NCBI GenBank assembly: GCA_002261155.1
Contig: NKXN01000019.1
Span: forward strand, 1-43,063
Reading direction: 5' to 3'
Origin: Bacillaceae bacterium SAS-127
Lineage (GTDB): Bacteria; Bacillota; Bacilli; Bacillales; Domibacillaceae
Length of the DNA stretch: 43,063 bases
Both the position numbers and the translations under genes were made by a program. Below are positions 23,581 to 31,639 of this stretch, in pieces (within the stretch, counting starts at the first letter, position 1; each line of letters opens with the position of its first letter). The notes under the pieces are model-generated. The model was not told where the DNA came from, searched no databases, and saw nothing but the letters and a program-made list of their open reading frames with translations.

Positions 23581-25326
23581 ATGGAACAAAAGTCAAACTT
23601 GCGCTTTCTTTTAGAAGTATCTGGGCGTGAGAAATTCAAGCTATATTTAGCGGCGATATTAAGTGTGGTTAGTTCTTTGCTTGCGGTTGTACCGTATATT
23701 TTTATGTATTACATCATATTAGAGCTTTTTCAAGAATCGGTGGATTTTGAAAAAGTGAAATCGTTAGTCATTGCTGTAAGTGTCATCGTAGCTGCGAGGA
23801 TGGTCGTATTGATCAGTTCAGGTGTTTTTTCTCACGTTGCTGCATTTACAATCCTTTATGAGTTGAGAATGAAAGCGGTGCGCCATATGTCAAAGCTTCA
23901 TATGGGATTTTTTAAAGAGCGTACGATTGGAAATATGAAAAAGACAATTAATGAAGACATCGAGAAATTGGAGAATTTCTTGGCGCATCAAATTCCAGAT
24001 TTAGCATCAGCCATTGTGACACCGCTCTTTATTTTAGCTTATTTAATCTACTTAGATTGGAAATTGGCTCTCGTTTTATTTATTCCGATTATTTTAGGAA
24101 TTATAGTGCAGTCGGTCGCTTTTAAAGATATGAAACAAAGAATGGCTAAGTATCATCAATTACTTAACAATCTTAACTCGACGATTATTCAGTACATAAA
24201 TGGGATGAACGTGATGAAGGCATTTAACTTGTCTGCTAAGTCGTTCAAAAATTATAAAGAAACGACGAAAGAATACGCTGATTATTGGGTAGAAATCACG
24301 AAGAAGACAGCTCCAGCTTATAGCATATTTCTGTCGTTAATCGATTCAGGGCTGTTATTTATCATTCCAATTGGCGGTGTTTTATTTTTAAATGGAAGTA
24401 TTGATGCCTCTGCCTATGTGTTATTTCTAATTTTAAGTGCCAATTTTCTTACTTCTTTCAAAACGGTCTTGGAATTTGGGGGAGAATTCTCGATGTTACT
24501 AGAAGGGGCTGGTGAAGTAAGGAAAATCATTGAACATGAAACACAAGTAGATGGGAATTTAACGTTTACAGGGGGTGTAGAAGGAAAAATTGAATTTCAA
24601 AATGTGCATTTCAAGTATGACAAAAATGAAGTCTTTCATAATCTATCATTAACGATTGAGCCCCAGTCTACAGTAGCACTCGTTGGGCCATCTGGATCTG
24701 GAAAGACGACATTAGGTCTACTTCTCGGGCGATTCTGGGATATTAATAACGGAAAGATTTCCATTGATGGCATCGATATAAAGGATATTCAAATGAAAGA
24801 ACTGATGGATAAAGTGTCGTTTGTCTTTCAAGACGTATTCATGCTCAATGACAGCATCTTAGAAAATATTAAAATGGGTTCGACTAAAAGTATAGATGAA
24901 GTTATGGAGGCGAGTAAAAAAGCACAAATCCATGATTTTATTATGAGTTTGCCAGATGGATACGATACGTTACTAGGAGAAGATGGTATTAAGCTGAGCG
25001 GAGGGGAAAAGCAAAGAATTTCCATTGCGAGAGCGATCTTAAAAAATAGCCCAATTGTTGTTCTTGATGAGGTGACCTCCTATTCTGATATTGAGAATGA
25101 AAGTAAAATCCAGGAGGCGCTTAGAAGTTTATTGAAAGGCAAAACAGCGATTATTATTGCCCACAGACTGTATACGATCAAAAATGCCGACCAAATTGTC
25201 GTCTTAAAAGAAGGAGAGATCGTTGAGAAAGGGCATCATTACTCGCTCATGAAAAAAGAGGGGCTATATCAAACACTTTGGGATATGTATGAATATGAAC
25301 TGGTTAAAGAGGGGAGGGGAGCTTAA
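23581..25326 (+). CDS. ABC transporter permease-ATPase fusion, siderophore uptake (YbtP/IrtA-like)
   Basis: A 581-residue half-transporter with six membrane helices (about residues 15-310) and a C-terminal ATPase domain: Walker A GPSGSGKTT near residue 373, signature LSGGEKQR near 478, Walker B IVVLDE near 499 and the switch His in IIAHR. The D-loop region reads TSYSDIENE instead of TSALD, a change I associate with this uptake branch. It has an exporter fold but, with its partner gene, an AraC regulator and a Fur box, it most resembles the YbtPQ/IrtAB importers. The ATG at 23581 is preferred because GAAAGGATG precedes it; an earlier start would be read through the Fur box. Confidence 0.88.
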   Translation: MEQKSNLRFLLEVSGREKFKLYLAAILSVVSSLLAVVPYIFMYYIILELFQESVDFEKVKSLVIAVSVIVAARMVVLISSGVFSHVAAFTILYELRMKAVRHMSKLHMGFFKERTIGNMKKTINEDIEKLENFLAHQIPDLASAIVTPLFILAYLIYLDWKLALVLFIPIILGIIVQSVAFKDMKQRMAKYHQLLNNLNSTIIQYINGMNVMKAFNLSAKSFKNYKETTKEYADYWVEITKKTAPAYSIFLSLIDSGLLFIIPIGGVLFLNGSIDASAYVLFLILSANFLTSFKTVLEFGGEFSMLLEGAGEVRKIIEHETQVDGNLTFTGGVEGKIEFQNVHFKYDKNEVFHNLSLTIEPQSTVALVGPSGSGKTTLGLLLGRFWDINNGKISIDGIDIKDIQMKELMDKVSFVFQDVFMLNDSILENIKMGSTKSIDEVMEASKKAQIHDFIMSLPDGYDTLLGEDGIKLSGGEKQRISIARAILKNSPIVVLDEVTSYSDIENESKIQEALRSLLKGKTAIIIAHRLYTIKNADQIVVLKEGEIVEKGHHYSLMKKEGLYQTLWDMYEYELVKEGRGA

Positions 25327-25327
25327 G

Positions 25328-27052
25328 TTGCTGACTAATATTAAAGTATTGTTAGGTGAAGAGGGAAAGAAACTTAGAAAGCCGATTCTTTTATTAAGTG
25401 TCGATACGATCTTTCAAATGTTTTTCTATGCGATGCTATTTTTCGTGCTGTTAGATTTAATTAACGAGCAATTAACGATGGAAAAAGTGATGACTTATAC
25501 GAGTATGATGATTGTCATTTTTATTTTAAGAATTATCGTCAACATAAAAGGGTATTCAGGTATACAAGAAGAAGGAGCGAGAGCAGTCGAAAAGATGCGC
25601 ATCTCTTTAGGAGACCATCTGAGTAAATTGAATTTAGGTTATTTTAATAAGAATAGTATCGGTACACTCTCGAACATTATGACGAACGATCTACAGGATT
25701 TTGAGAAAGTGCTCACTCACTCGACGAGCGATTTAATCAAGGCGGTTTTTCTAAGCGTCTACCTTTTAGCTATTACTTTTTTTGTTGATGTTCAATTGGC
25801 ACTAATTCAATTGATCGTGATCTTACTAGCTTTACCAATTATTTATGTGGGCGGCTTGAAAGTGACGAAAATAGGGAACGAAAAGAAGCAAGTGATGAGT
25901 GAGGTTATCTCGCGAATGGTCGAATACCTTCATGGAATTCAAGTGTTCAAGGCTCACAACATTGCAGGAGATAAGTTTGATCGGTTGGAACAATCCTTTC
26001 GAAACTTAAAGAGAGAGAGTATACGAACAGAAGTATCGATTGTACCTTATGTGCTTATTTTTCAAGTCATTGTAGATGTTAGTTTTCCTATTCTATTATT
26101 GATTGCGACAATCAAGCTTGGTGGAGGAAGTATTGATAAAGTTGAATACTTAACATTTATGATTATCAGCATTGCATTGACGAATGTGCTAAGAGCATTT
26201 TCAGTGCAATATGGAAGCTTCAAATATTTAAAGCTAGCTTCTGAAAAATTAATTCAAACGCATAATCAGCGACCGATGCCATATACACATGAAGAAACAG
26301 AGTTTGAACATTATGATATCGAATTTGATCATGTTAGTTTCGAATATGTTGAGGGAGAGCAAACACTTAATAAAGTGACCTTTAAAGCGAAAGAAGGAAC
26401 AATGACAGCTTTAATCGGCCCTTCAGGTTCAGGGAAATCAACGATTATTAGTTTGATGGCACGATTTTGGGATGTGAAAACAGGAGCGATCAAAATCGGC
26501 GGCAAAGATATTCGAGCAACGAACCCAGAAGCATTGCTGAAACATATTAGTATGGTCTTTCAAGATGTGTATTTATTAAATGATACAATCTACAACAATA
26601 TTCAAATTGGAAATGCGAATGCAACGAAAGAGCAAGTGATTGAAGCAGCTAAATTAGCGAATTGTCATGAATTTATCGAGCAATTGGATCAGAAGTATGA
26701 TAACGTAATCGGGGAAGGCGGTTCCACTTTGTCCGGTGGAGAAAAGCAGCGGATTTCTATTGCTCGTGCGATCTTAAAAGATGCTCCTATTATTTTACTC
26801 GATGAGGCAACGGCTTCTCTTGATGCGGATAACGAATTAGAAATTAGAAAAGCGATCAAAAAGTTGACTGCGAATAAAACAGTATTCGTTATTGCTCATC
26901 GATTGAATACGATTAAAGATGCGGATCAAATTGTTGTCTTAAACGAGGGAATGATTGAAGAAATTGGTACACATCAGGAATTAATAGAAAATCAACAAAG
27001 ATATTATCAGATGTATAATGAGATGGAAAAAGCGAAGCAGTGGGCGATTTAA
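25328..27052 (+). CDS. ABC transporter permease-ATPase fusion, siderophore uptake partner (YbtQ/IrtB-like)
   Basis: The second half-transporter, 574 residues, which should form a heterodimer with the preceding protein. Six membrane helices are followed by an ATPase domain with Walker A GPSGSGKST, signature LSGGEKQR, Walker B IILLDEATASLD and switch His in VIAHR. Unlike its partner it keeps the standard D-loop. The TTG at 25328, one base after the upstream stop codon, is chosen because GAGGGGAGGGG ends 7 bases before it; an ATG at 25289 inside the upstream gene is the alternative. No siderophore synthesis or binding-protein genes are nearby, so an external siderophore is likely. Confidence 0.88.
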   Translation: MLTNIKVLLGEEGKKLRKPILLLSVDTIFQMFFYAMLFFVLLDLINEQLTMEKVMTYTSMMIVIFILRIIVNIKGYSGIQEEGARAVEKMRISLGDHLSKLNLGYFNKNSIGTLSNIMTNDLQDFEKVLTHSTSDLIKAVFLSVYLLAITFFVDVQLALIQLIVILLALPIIYVGGLKVTKIGNEKKQVMSEVISRMVEYLHGIQVFKAHNIAGDKFDRLEQSFRNLKRESIRTEVSIVPYVLIFQVIVDVSFPILLLIATIKLGGGSIDKVEYLTFMIISIALTNVLRAFSVQYGSFKYLKLASEKLIQTHNQRPMPYTHEETEFEHYDIEFDHVSFEYVEGEQTLNKVTFKAKEGTMTALIGPSGSGKSTIISLMARFWDVKTGAIKIGGKDIRATNPEALLKHISMVFQDVYLLNDTIYNNIQIGNANATKEQVIEAAKLANCHEFIEQLDQKYDNVIGEGGSTLSGGEKQRISIARAILKDAPIILLDEATASLDADNELEIRKAIKKLTANKTVFVIAHRLNTIKDADQIVVLNEGMIEEIGTHQELIENQQRYYQMYNEMEKAKQWAI

Positions 27053-27060
27053 AGAAGTCG

Positions 27061-27099
27061 TGTAGAAAGGTATCCAAATGCCTTTCTACATGGCTTTTC
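27061..27099 (+). terminator. Intrinsic terminator after the ABC operon
   Basis: TGTAGAAAGG pairs perfectly with CCTTTCTACA over a 10-base loop, followed by a T-rich tract. Confidence 0.8.
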
Positions 27100-27182
27100 T
27101 CTTTACTCTGATTAATAGTTGGAATTTTCAGTTGATATTTTTTGTATATTGTCAAATTTTCTTTTTATTATTTTCGATAAAT

Positions 27183-27243
27183 GTGTTACATTATATAAAA
27201 ATAAGTATAACACTTTTTGAGATGTGTTATACAATATAACACA
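27183..27243 (+). promoter_or_regulatory. Four CcpN-like half-sites before ccpN
   Basis: The motif GTGTTATA occurs four times in 60 bp: GTGTTA at 27183, inverted TATAACAC at 27206-27213, GTGTTATA at 27224-27231 and inverted TATAACAC at 27235-27242. The last two form a perfect dyad with 9-bp arms around CAA. Both strands of that dyad fit TRTGHYATAYW, the B. subtilis CcpN site. Autoregulation of the operon is inferred. Confidence 0.75.
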
Positions 27244-27267
27244 CTTATTGTTAGAAAGAGGGTGATA

Positions 27268-27900
27268 ATGATTAGACTATCCAATCGTCAAGATGAGATT
27301 CTTCAAATTGTAAAGAGTAGCGGCCCGATCACAGGGAGTGAAATTGCGAAGAAGCTTTCTGTTTCAAGAGCAGCGCTAAGGTCTGATCTTGCGGTTTTAA
27401 CGAGTTCGGGCAATTTAGATGCAAGGCCACGAGTGGGCTATTTTTATAATGAAGAATATAAAATGATGCGCCAGGCAGAACCATTTATTCAACAAAAGGT
27501 GAATGATTTCAAAGCAAACCCAATTGTTGTTGAGAAGTCATCTTCTGTATATGATGCCATTGTTCAGTTATTTTTAGAAGATGTCGGCACGCTTTATGCA
27601 GTAGATTCAGAGGGCTATTTGGACGGGGTAATTTCACGAAAGGATTTACTAAGAGCTTGTCTTGGAAATAAAGATCTTCAAGAATTGCCGGTTAGTGTGA
27701 TTATGACGAGGATGCCCAATATTACGACCATTCGCCCTGAAGATACCTTGTTAGAGGCTGCTAAAAAAATGATCAGTCTACATATTGATTCTTTGCCTGT
27801 TGTGAAAGAAATAGCAGGAAAGAAAAACAAGTATTCTCTACTAGGCCGAATCACGAAAACGACGATTACAAGAGCTTATTTAGAAATTATAGAAGGATAA
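27268..27900 (+). CDS. ccpN: CcpN, repressor of gluconeogenic genes
   Basis: A 210-residue transcription repressor. The N-terminal ~65 residues hold a winged helix-turn-helix (ILQIVKSSGPITGSEIAKKLSVSRAALRSDLAVL), and two CBS domains follow (about residues 75-135 and 145-205) with the motifs SVYDAIVQLFLEDVGTLYAV and MTRMPNITTI. It aligns along its whole length with B. subtilis CcpN (YqzB), which represses gapB and pckA on glycolytic carbon. The ATG at 27268 after AGAGGGTG is chosen; an upstream start at 27217 would be read through the operator dyad. It heads an operon with yqfL and ppdK. Confidence 0.95.
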   Translation: MIRLSNRQDEILQIVKSSGPITGSEIAKKLSVSRAALRSDLAVLTSSGNLDARPRVGYFYNEEYKMMRQAEPFIQQKVNDFKANPIVVEKSSSVYDAIVQLFLEDVGTLYAVDSEGYLDGVISRKDLLRACLGNKDLQELPVSVIMTRMPNITTIRPEDTLLEAAKKMISLHIDSLPVVKEIAGKKNKYSLLGRITKTTITRAYLEIIEG

Positions 27901-27927
27901 TAACATATAAGGGGAGTTGCTGAAGTA

Positions 27928-28743
27928 TTGGAAAGAAAAGAAGTGGTCTATGTCGTTTCTGACTCAGTTGGAGAAACGGCTGAGTTTGTTGTAAAAGCAG
28001 TAGCAACACAGTTTAACGGAAGTAAAGTAGATATCCGTAGAAGTTCATATGTAGATGACATCGAAGATATTGAAGATGTCATTATGTTAGCTCGTAAAGA
28101 AGTGTCAATCATTGCTTATACGATTGTGATTCCTGCTTTAAAAGAGTATTTAGACCGAAGAGCAAAAGAAGAAGGGATTATTGCCATCGATTTACTTCAT
28201 CCATTAATGAATGCTTTTCAGACACAGTTCAATAAAGAGCCTCATCATAGTCCAGGAGTGATGAGACAATTGGATGAAGAGTATTTTCGGAGAATTGAAG
28301 CGATTGAATTCGCTGTTAAATATGATGATGGTCGGGACCCGAGAGGAATTTTACAAGCGGATATTGTGTTAATTGGTGTGTCGCGTACATCCAAAACACC
28401 GCTATCGATGTATTTAGCACATAAACGATTTAAAGTGGCCAACGTCCCGTTAGTTCCTGAAGTGTCTCCGCCGGATGAGTTATTCGAAATTCCAAGGAAA
28501 AATTGTATCGGTTTGATTATTTCTCCGGATCAATTAAATGAAATACGCAAGGAGCGGCTCAAGGCGTTAGGGTTAGGGGCAAAAGCGAATTACGCAAGCT
28601 TTGAGAGGATTCTTGGCGAACTAGATTATGCTGAAAAAATCATGAAGCGTGTCGGTTGTCCGATCATCAATGTATCAAACAAAGCAGTCGAAGAGACAGC
28701 TGGATTAATTTTAGAAGTGTTGAAAAAAGAGAGGAGTTTTTGA
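27928..28743 (+). CDS. yqfL: Pyruvate, phosphate dikinase regulatory protein (YqfL/RdpR)
   Basis: A 271-residue bifunctional enzyme of the DUF299 family that uses ADP to phosphorylate, and phosphate to dephosphorylate, the regulatory threonine of pyruvate phosphate dikinase. The P-loop GVSRTSKT is at residues 150-157, and the N-terminal VVSDSVGETAEFVVKAVATQF is typical. The start is TTG after AAGGGGAG. It lies 27 bases after ccpN and ends two bases before ppdK, whose product is its natural target. This supports the dikinase rather than the PEP-synthase role. Confidence 0.95.
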   Translation: MERKEVVYVVSDSVGETAEFVVKAVATQFNGSKVDIRRSSYVDDIEDIEDVIMLARKEVSIIAYTIVIPALKEYLDRRAKEEGIIAIDLLHPLMNAFQTQFNKEPHHSPGVMRQLDEEYFRRIEAIEFAVKYDDGRDPRGILQADIVLIGVSRTSKTPLSMYLAHKRFKVANVPLVPEVSPPDELFEIPRKNCIGLIISPDQLNEIRKERLKALGLGAKANYASFERILGELDYAEKIMKRVGCPIINVSNKAVEETAGLILEVLKKERSF

Positions 28744-28745
28744 TT

Positions 28746-31385
28746 ATGGATAAATTTGTATACTTATTTAATGAAGGCAAAGGAAATATGAAGGAATTGC
28801 TAGGAGGAAAAGGAGCTAATTTAGCAGAAATGACGAGTATCGGCTTGCCTGTTCCGTTCGGCTTTACGATTACAACAGAAGCTTGTAACGCTTACTATGA
28901 ATCTGGTAAAGCTATTCCTTCTATTGTAGAAGAACAAACGTTAGAAGCTCTCCGTCATTTAGAAGAGAAAATGGAGAAAAAGCTTGGAGATGCTAATAAT
29001 CCATTGCTTGTTTCTGTTCGCTCTGGTTCTGTGTTCTCAATGCCAGGCATGATGGATACAGTTTTAAACCTTGGGATGAATGATGAAACGGTTGTCGGTG
29101 TGGCGAAATTAACGAATAACCCACGCTTTGCTTATGACTCTTACCGTCGTTTCATTCAAATGTTCAGTAATGTTGTTCTTGAAATTGATACATACTATTT
29201 CGAACAACTATTAGAAGAAACACGTGAACAAAAAGGGTATTCATCTGATCCAGAATTAACAGCTGAAGATTGGAAAGAAGTCATTGTTGGATATAAAGAA
29301 ATTGTGAAAAAACATACGAAAAAAGCCTTCCCACAAGATCCAAAGGAACAGCTTTTCTTAGCGGTCAACGCGGTGTTTAATTCTTGGAACAATCAGCGTG
29401 CGATTATTTACCGTCGTCTGAACAAAATTCCAGATCATCTTGGAACAGCAGTGAATATTCAAAGCATGGTATTTGGAAACATGGGAGATGACTCTGGTAC
29501 AGGAGTTGCTTTCACAAGAAATCCATCTACGGGTGAAGCCATTCTTTATGGTGAATATTTAATCAATGCTCAAGGAGAAGACGTTGTTGCGGGAATTCGT
29601 ACACCACAGCCGATCGCTACTTTAGAGCAAGAAATGCCAGATGTGTATAAACAATTTACAGAGACATGCCATCAATTAGAGCAACATTATCAAGAAATGC
29701 AAGATATTGAGTTTACGGTAGAACGTGGAAAACTATTTATCTTACAAACACGTAACGGAAAGCGTACAGCACAAGCGGCTATTCGCATAGCAGTGGAAAT
29801 GGAAAAAGAAGGAATTATCGATAAAAATACAGCTCTTCTTCGAGTGGACCCTGATCAATTAAATCAGCTACTGCATCGCAGAATTGACGACTCAGTCAAG
29901 AAAGAAGTATTAGCTAAAGGGTTACCAGCATCTCCAGGTGCAGCGACAGGTCAAGTCGTTTTCGATGCGGATGAGGCAGAACAATTAGCTAGTCAAGGGG
30001 AAAAAGTGATTCTTGTTCGTCCTGAAACGACGCCAGATGATATTCATGGCATTGTTACGTCACAAGCGATTGTTACAAGCCGCGGCGGAATGACGAGTCA
30101 TGCTGCTGTTGTTGCAAGAGGTATGGGAAAAGCGTGTATTTGTGGCTGTGAAGAATTAAAAATCGATTTAAAAGCGAAGCAATTTGTTGTAGGTGACAAA
30201 GTTGTCCATTATGGAGAGATCATCACGATTGATGGTGCGACTGGTGAAATCATGCTTGGAGAAGTACCAATGATTGACCCTGAGCTATCCGATGAGTTCC
30301 AGCAATTGCTTACTTGGGCGGATGAAGTACGTCAAATGAACGTTCGTGCTAATGCCGATACACCAGAAGATGCGAAGAAAGCTTTTGAATTCGGAGCGGA
30401 AGGAATTGGTCTATGCCGGACGGAGCATATGTTTATGGATAGTAAACGTATCCCAATTGTGCAAGAAATGATTTTAGCGGAAAACTCAAAAGAGAGACAA
30501 TCAGCACTTGAACAGCTGTTACCGATGCAGCAAAGTGATTTTGAGGGCATTTTTGAAGCAATGCAAGGTCATCCGGTCACCGTCCGTTTGCTAGATCCAC
30601 CACTTCATGAGTTCTTACCTAATAAAGAAGAACTTCTAGTAGAAGTAACTAAGCTGCAAATGGTCGACCCTAAATCTGAAGAATTAAAAGAAAAAGAGCA
30701 GTTACTGAAAAAAGTACGTCAATTAGATGAACACAACCCGATGCTCGGTCTTCGTGGCTGCCGTTTAGGAATGATGTATCCTGAAATTTATGAGATGCAA
30801 GCGAAAGCGATTTTTTATGCGATCGCTCAATTAGCTGAAAAAGGCATTCCGGCTCAGCCAGAAGTGATGATTCCACTTGTTGGGCATGTAAATGAGCTAA
30901 AAGAAATGCGCCAAGTCGTTATTGATGCGGCTAATGTAGTTCAAGAGGAAACAGGTCAAACGATTGCGTACACGATCGGTACAATGATTGAAATTCCACG
31001 TGCCGCTTTAACAGCCGATGAAATTGCTGAGGAAGCAGACTTCTTCTCCTTCGGTACGAATGATTTAACGCAAACAACATTCGGCTATAGTCGTGACGAT
31101 GCAGAAGGAAAGTTTCTACAGGCGTACATTGAAAATAAAGTACTTCCAGAAAATCCATTTGCTGTGCTTGATCAAAATGGCGTTGGAAAATTAGTCGAAA
31201 CAGGTGTGAAGCTAGGACGTGCAACAAAAGCTAAGTTGAAAACAGGCGTATGTGGAGAGCACGGTGGAGAAAAAAGCTCCGTTGATTTCTTCCATAAAAC
31301 AGGTTTAGATTACGTTAGCTGTTCTCCATACCGGGTACCACTTGCGCGTTTAGCAGCGGCTCAAGCAACGATTCGTCATAATTAA
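28746..31385 (+). CDS. ppdK: Pyruvate, phosphate dikinase
   Basis: An 879-residue enzyme that interconverts pyruvate, ATP and phosphate with PEP, AMP and diphosphate; here it probably makes PEP for gluconeogenesis. The N-terminal nucleotide-binding domain has KGANLAEMTSIGLPVPFGFT and SVRSGSVFSMPGMMDTVLNLG. The phosphohistidine H452 lies in GGMTSHAAV with the regulatory Thr450 two residues before it. The C-terminal PEP domain has the catalytic C836 in GVCGEHGG. The length is normal. The ATG at 28746 is chosen: the DKFVYLFNEG start is standard, and AGAGGAG lies in the end of yqfL. It is the third gene of the ccpN operon. Confidence 0.97.
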   Translation: MDKFVYLFNEGKGNMKELLGGKGANLAEMTSIGLPVPFGFTITTEACNAYYESGKAIPSIVEEQTLEALRHLEEKMEKKLGDANNPLLVSVRSGSVFSMPGMMDTVLNLGMNDETVVGVAKLTNNPRFAYDSYRRFIQMFSNVVLEIDTYYFEQLLEETREQKGYSSDPELTAEDWKEVIVGYKEIVKKHTKKAFPQDPKEQLFLAVNAVFNSWNNQRAIIYRRLNKIPDHLGTAVNIQSMVFGNMGDDSGTGVAFTRNPSTGEAILYGEYLINAQGEDVVAGIRTPQPIATLEQEMPDVYKQFTETCHQLEQHYQEMQDIEFTVERGKLFILQTRNGKRTAQAAIRIAVEMEKEGIIDKNTALLRVDPDQLNQLLHRRIDDSVKKEVLAKGLPASPGAATGQVVFDADEAEQLASQGEKVILVRPETTPDDIHGIVTSQAIVTSRGGMTSHAAVVARGMGKACICGCEELKIDLKAKQFVVGDKVVHYGEIITIDGATGEIMLGEVPMIDPELSDEFQQLLTWADEVRQMNVRANADTPEDAKKAFEFGAEGIGLCRTEHMFMDSKRIPIVQEMILAENSKERQSALEQLLPMQQSDFEGIFEAMQGHPVTVRLLDPPLHEFLPNKEELLVEVTKLQMVDPKSEELKEKEQLLKKVRQLDEHNPMLGLRGCRLGMMYPEIYEMQAKAIFYAIAQLAEKGIPAQPEVMIPLVGHVNELKEMRQVVIDAANVVQEETGQTIAYTIGTMIEIPRAALTADEIAEEADFFSFGTNDLTQTTFGYSRDDAEGKFLQAYIENKVLPENPFAVLDQNGVGKLVETGVKLGRATKAKLKTGVCGEHGGEKSSVDFFHKTGLDYVSCSPYRVPLARLAAAQATIRHN

Positions 31386-31423
31386 GAAGAAGTGAAGACA
31401 AAAGCATAATTTTAACTAGAGGG

Positions 31424-31463
31424 CTGTCCCGTAAGTCTAATTTGACTATGGGACAGTTTTCCT
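31424..31463 (+). terminator. Intrinsic terminator after ppdK
   Basis: CTGTCCCGTAAGTC pairs with GACTATGGGACAG (one bulge), followed by TTTTCC. Confidence 0.8.
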
Positions 31464-31491
31464 ATTTTTATAGGATCATCCTAGTTATTAC

Positions 31492-31545
31492 TTGAACTCT
31501 CATTTTATTACTATTAAAATAAAACAAGAACATATATTCTTGTTT
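31492..31545 (+). promoter_or_regulatory. Promoter and dyad operator of the Yeh-like block
   Basis: TTGAAC (31492-31497), 17 bp, TAAAAT (31515-31520) predicts a start near 31527. A dyad with arms AAACAAGAA (31522-31530) and TTCTTGTTT (31537-31545) around CATATA covers that start. Its centre, AGAACATATATTCT, differs by one base in the core from the Bacillus LexA box GAACNNNNGTTC, but the longer arms could also belong to another repressor. The leader is about 113 nt. Confidence 0.6.
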
Positions 31546-31639
31546 GTCATAGGGTTGAATGAATAGTGGAAAGGGTTGTTAACTTCCACTTTCGTTTTCC
31601 TATTCTGATAGATAAAAATTAGATAAAGGCAGTGATAAC

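Noticed and set aside
27217-27267. Longer CcpN starting at 27217
   Set aside because: Those codons run through a perfect operator-like dyad, and the known N-terminus begins at the ATG at 27268.
28656-28745. Longer pyruvate phosphate dikinase overlapping yqfL
   Set aside because: The standard N-terminus begins at ATG 28746 with a ribosome site in the end of yqfL.
31424-31456. GGGCTGTCCC-type end resembling an insertion-sequence terminus
   Set aside because: It folds back on itself as one hairpin with a T-run directly after ppdK, there is no transposase and no distant second copy; a terminator explains it.
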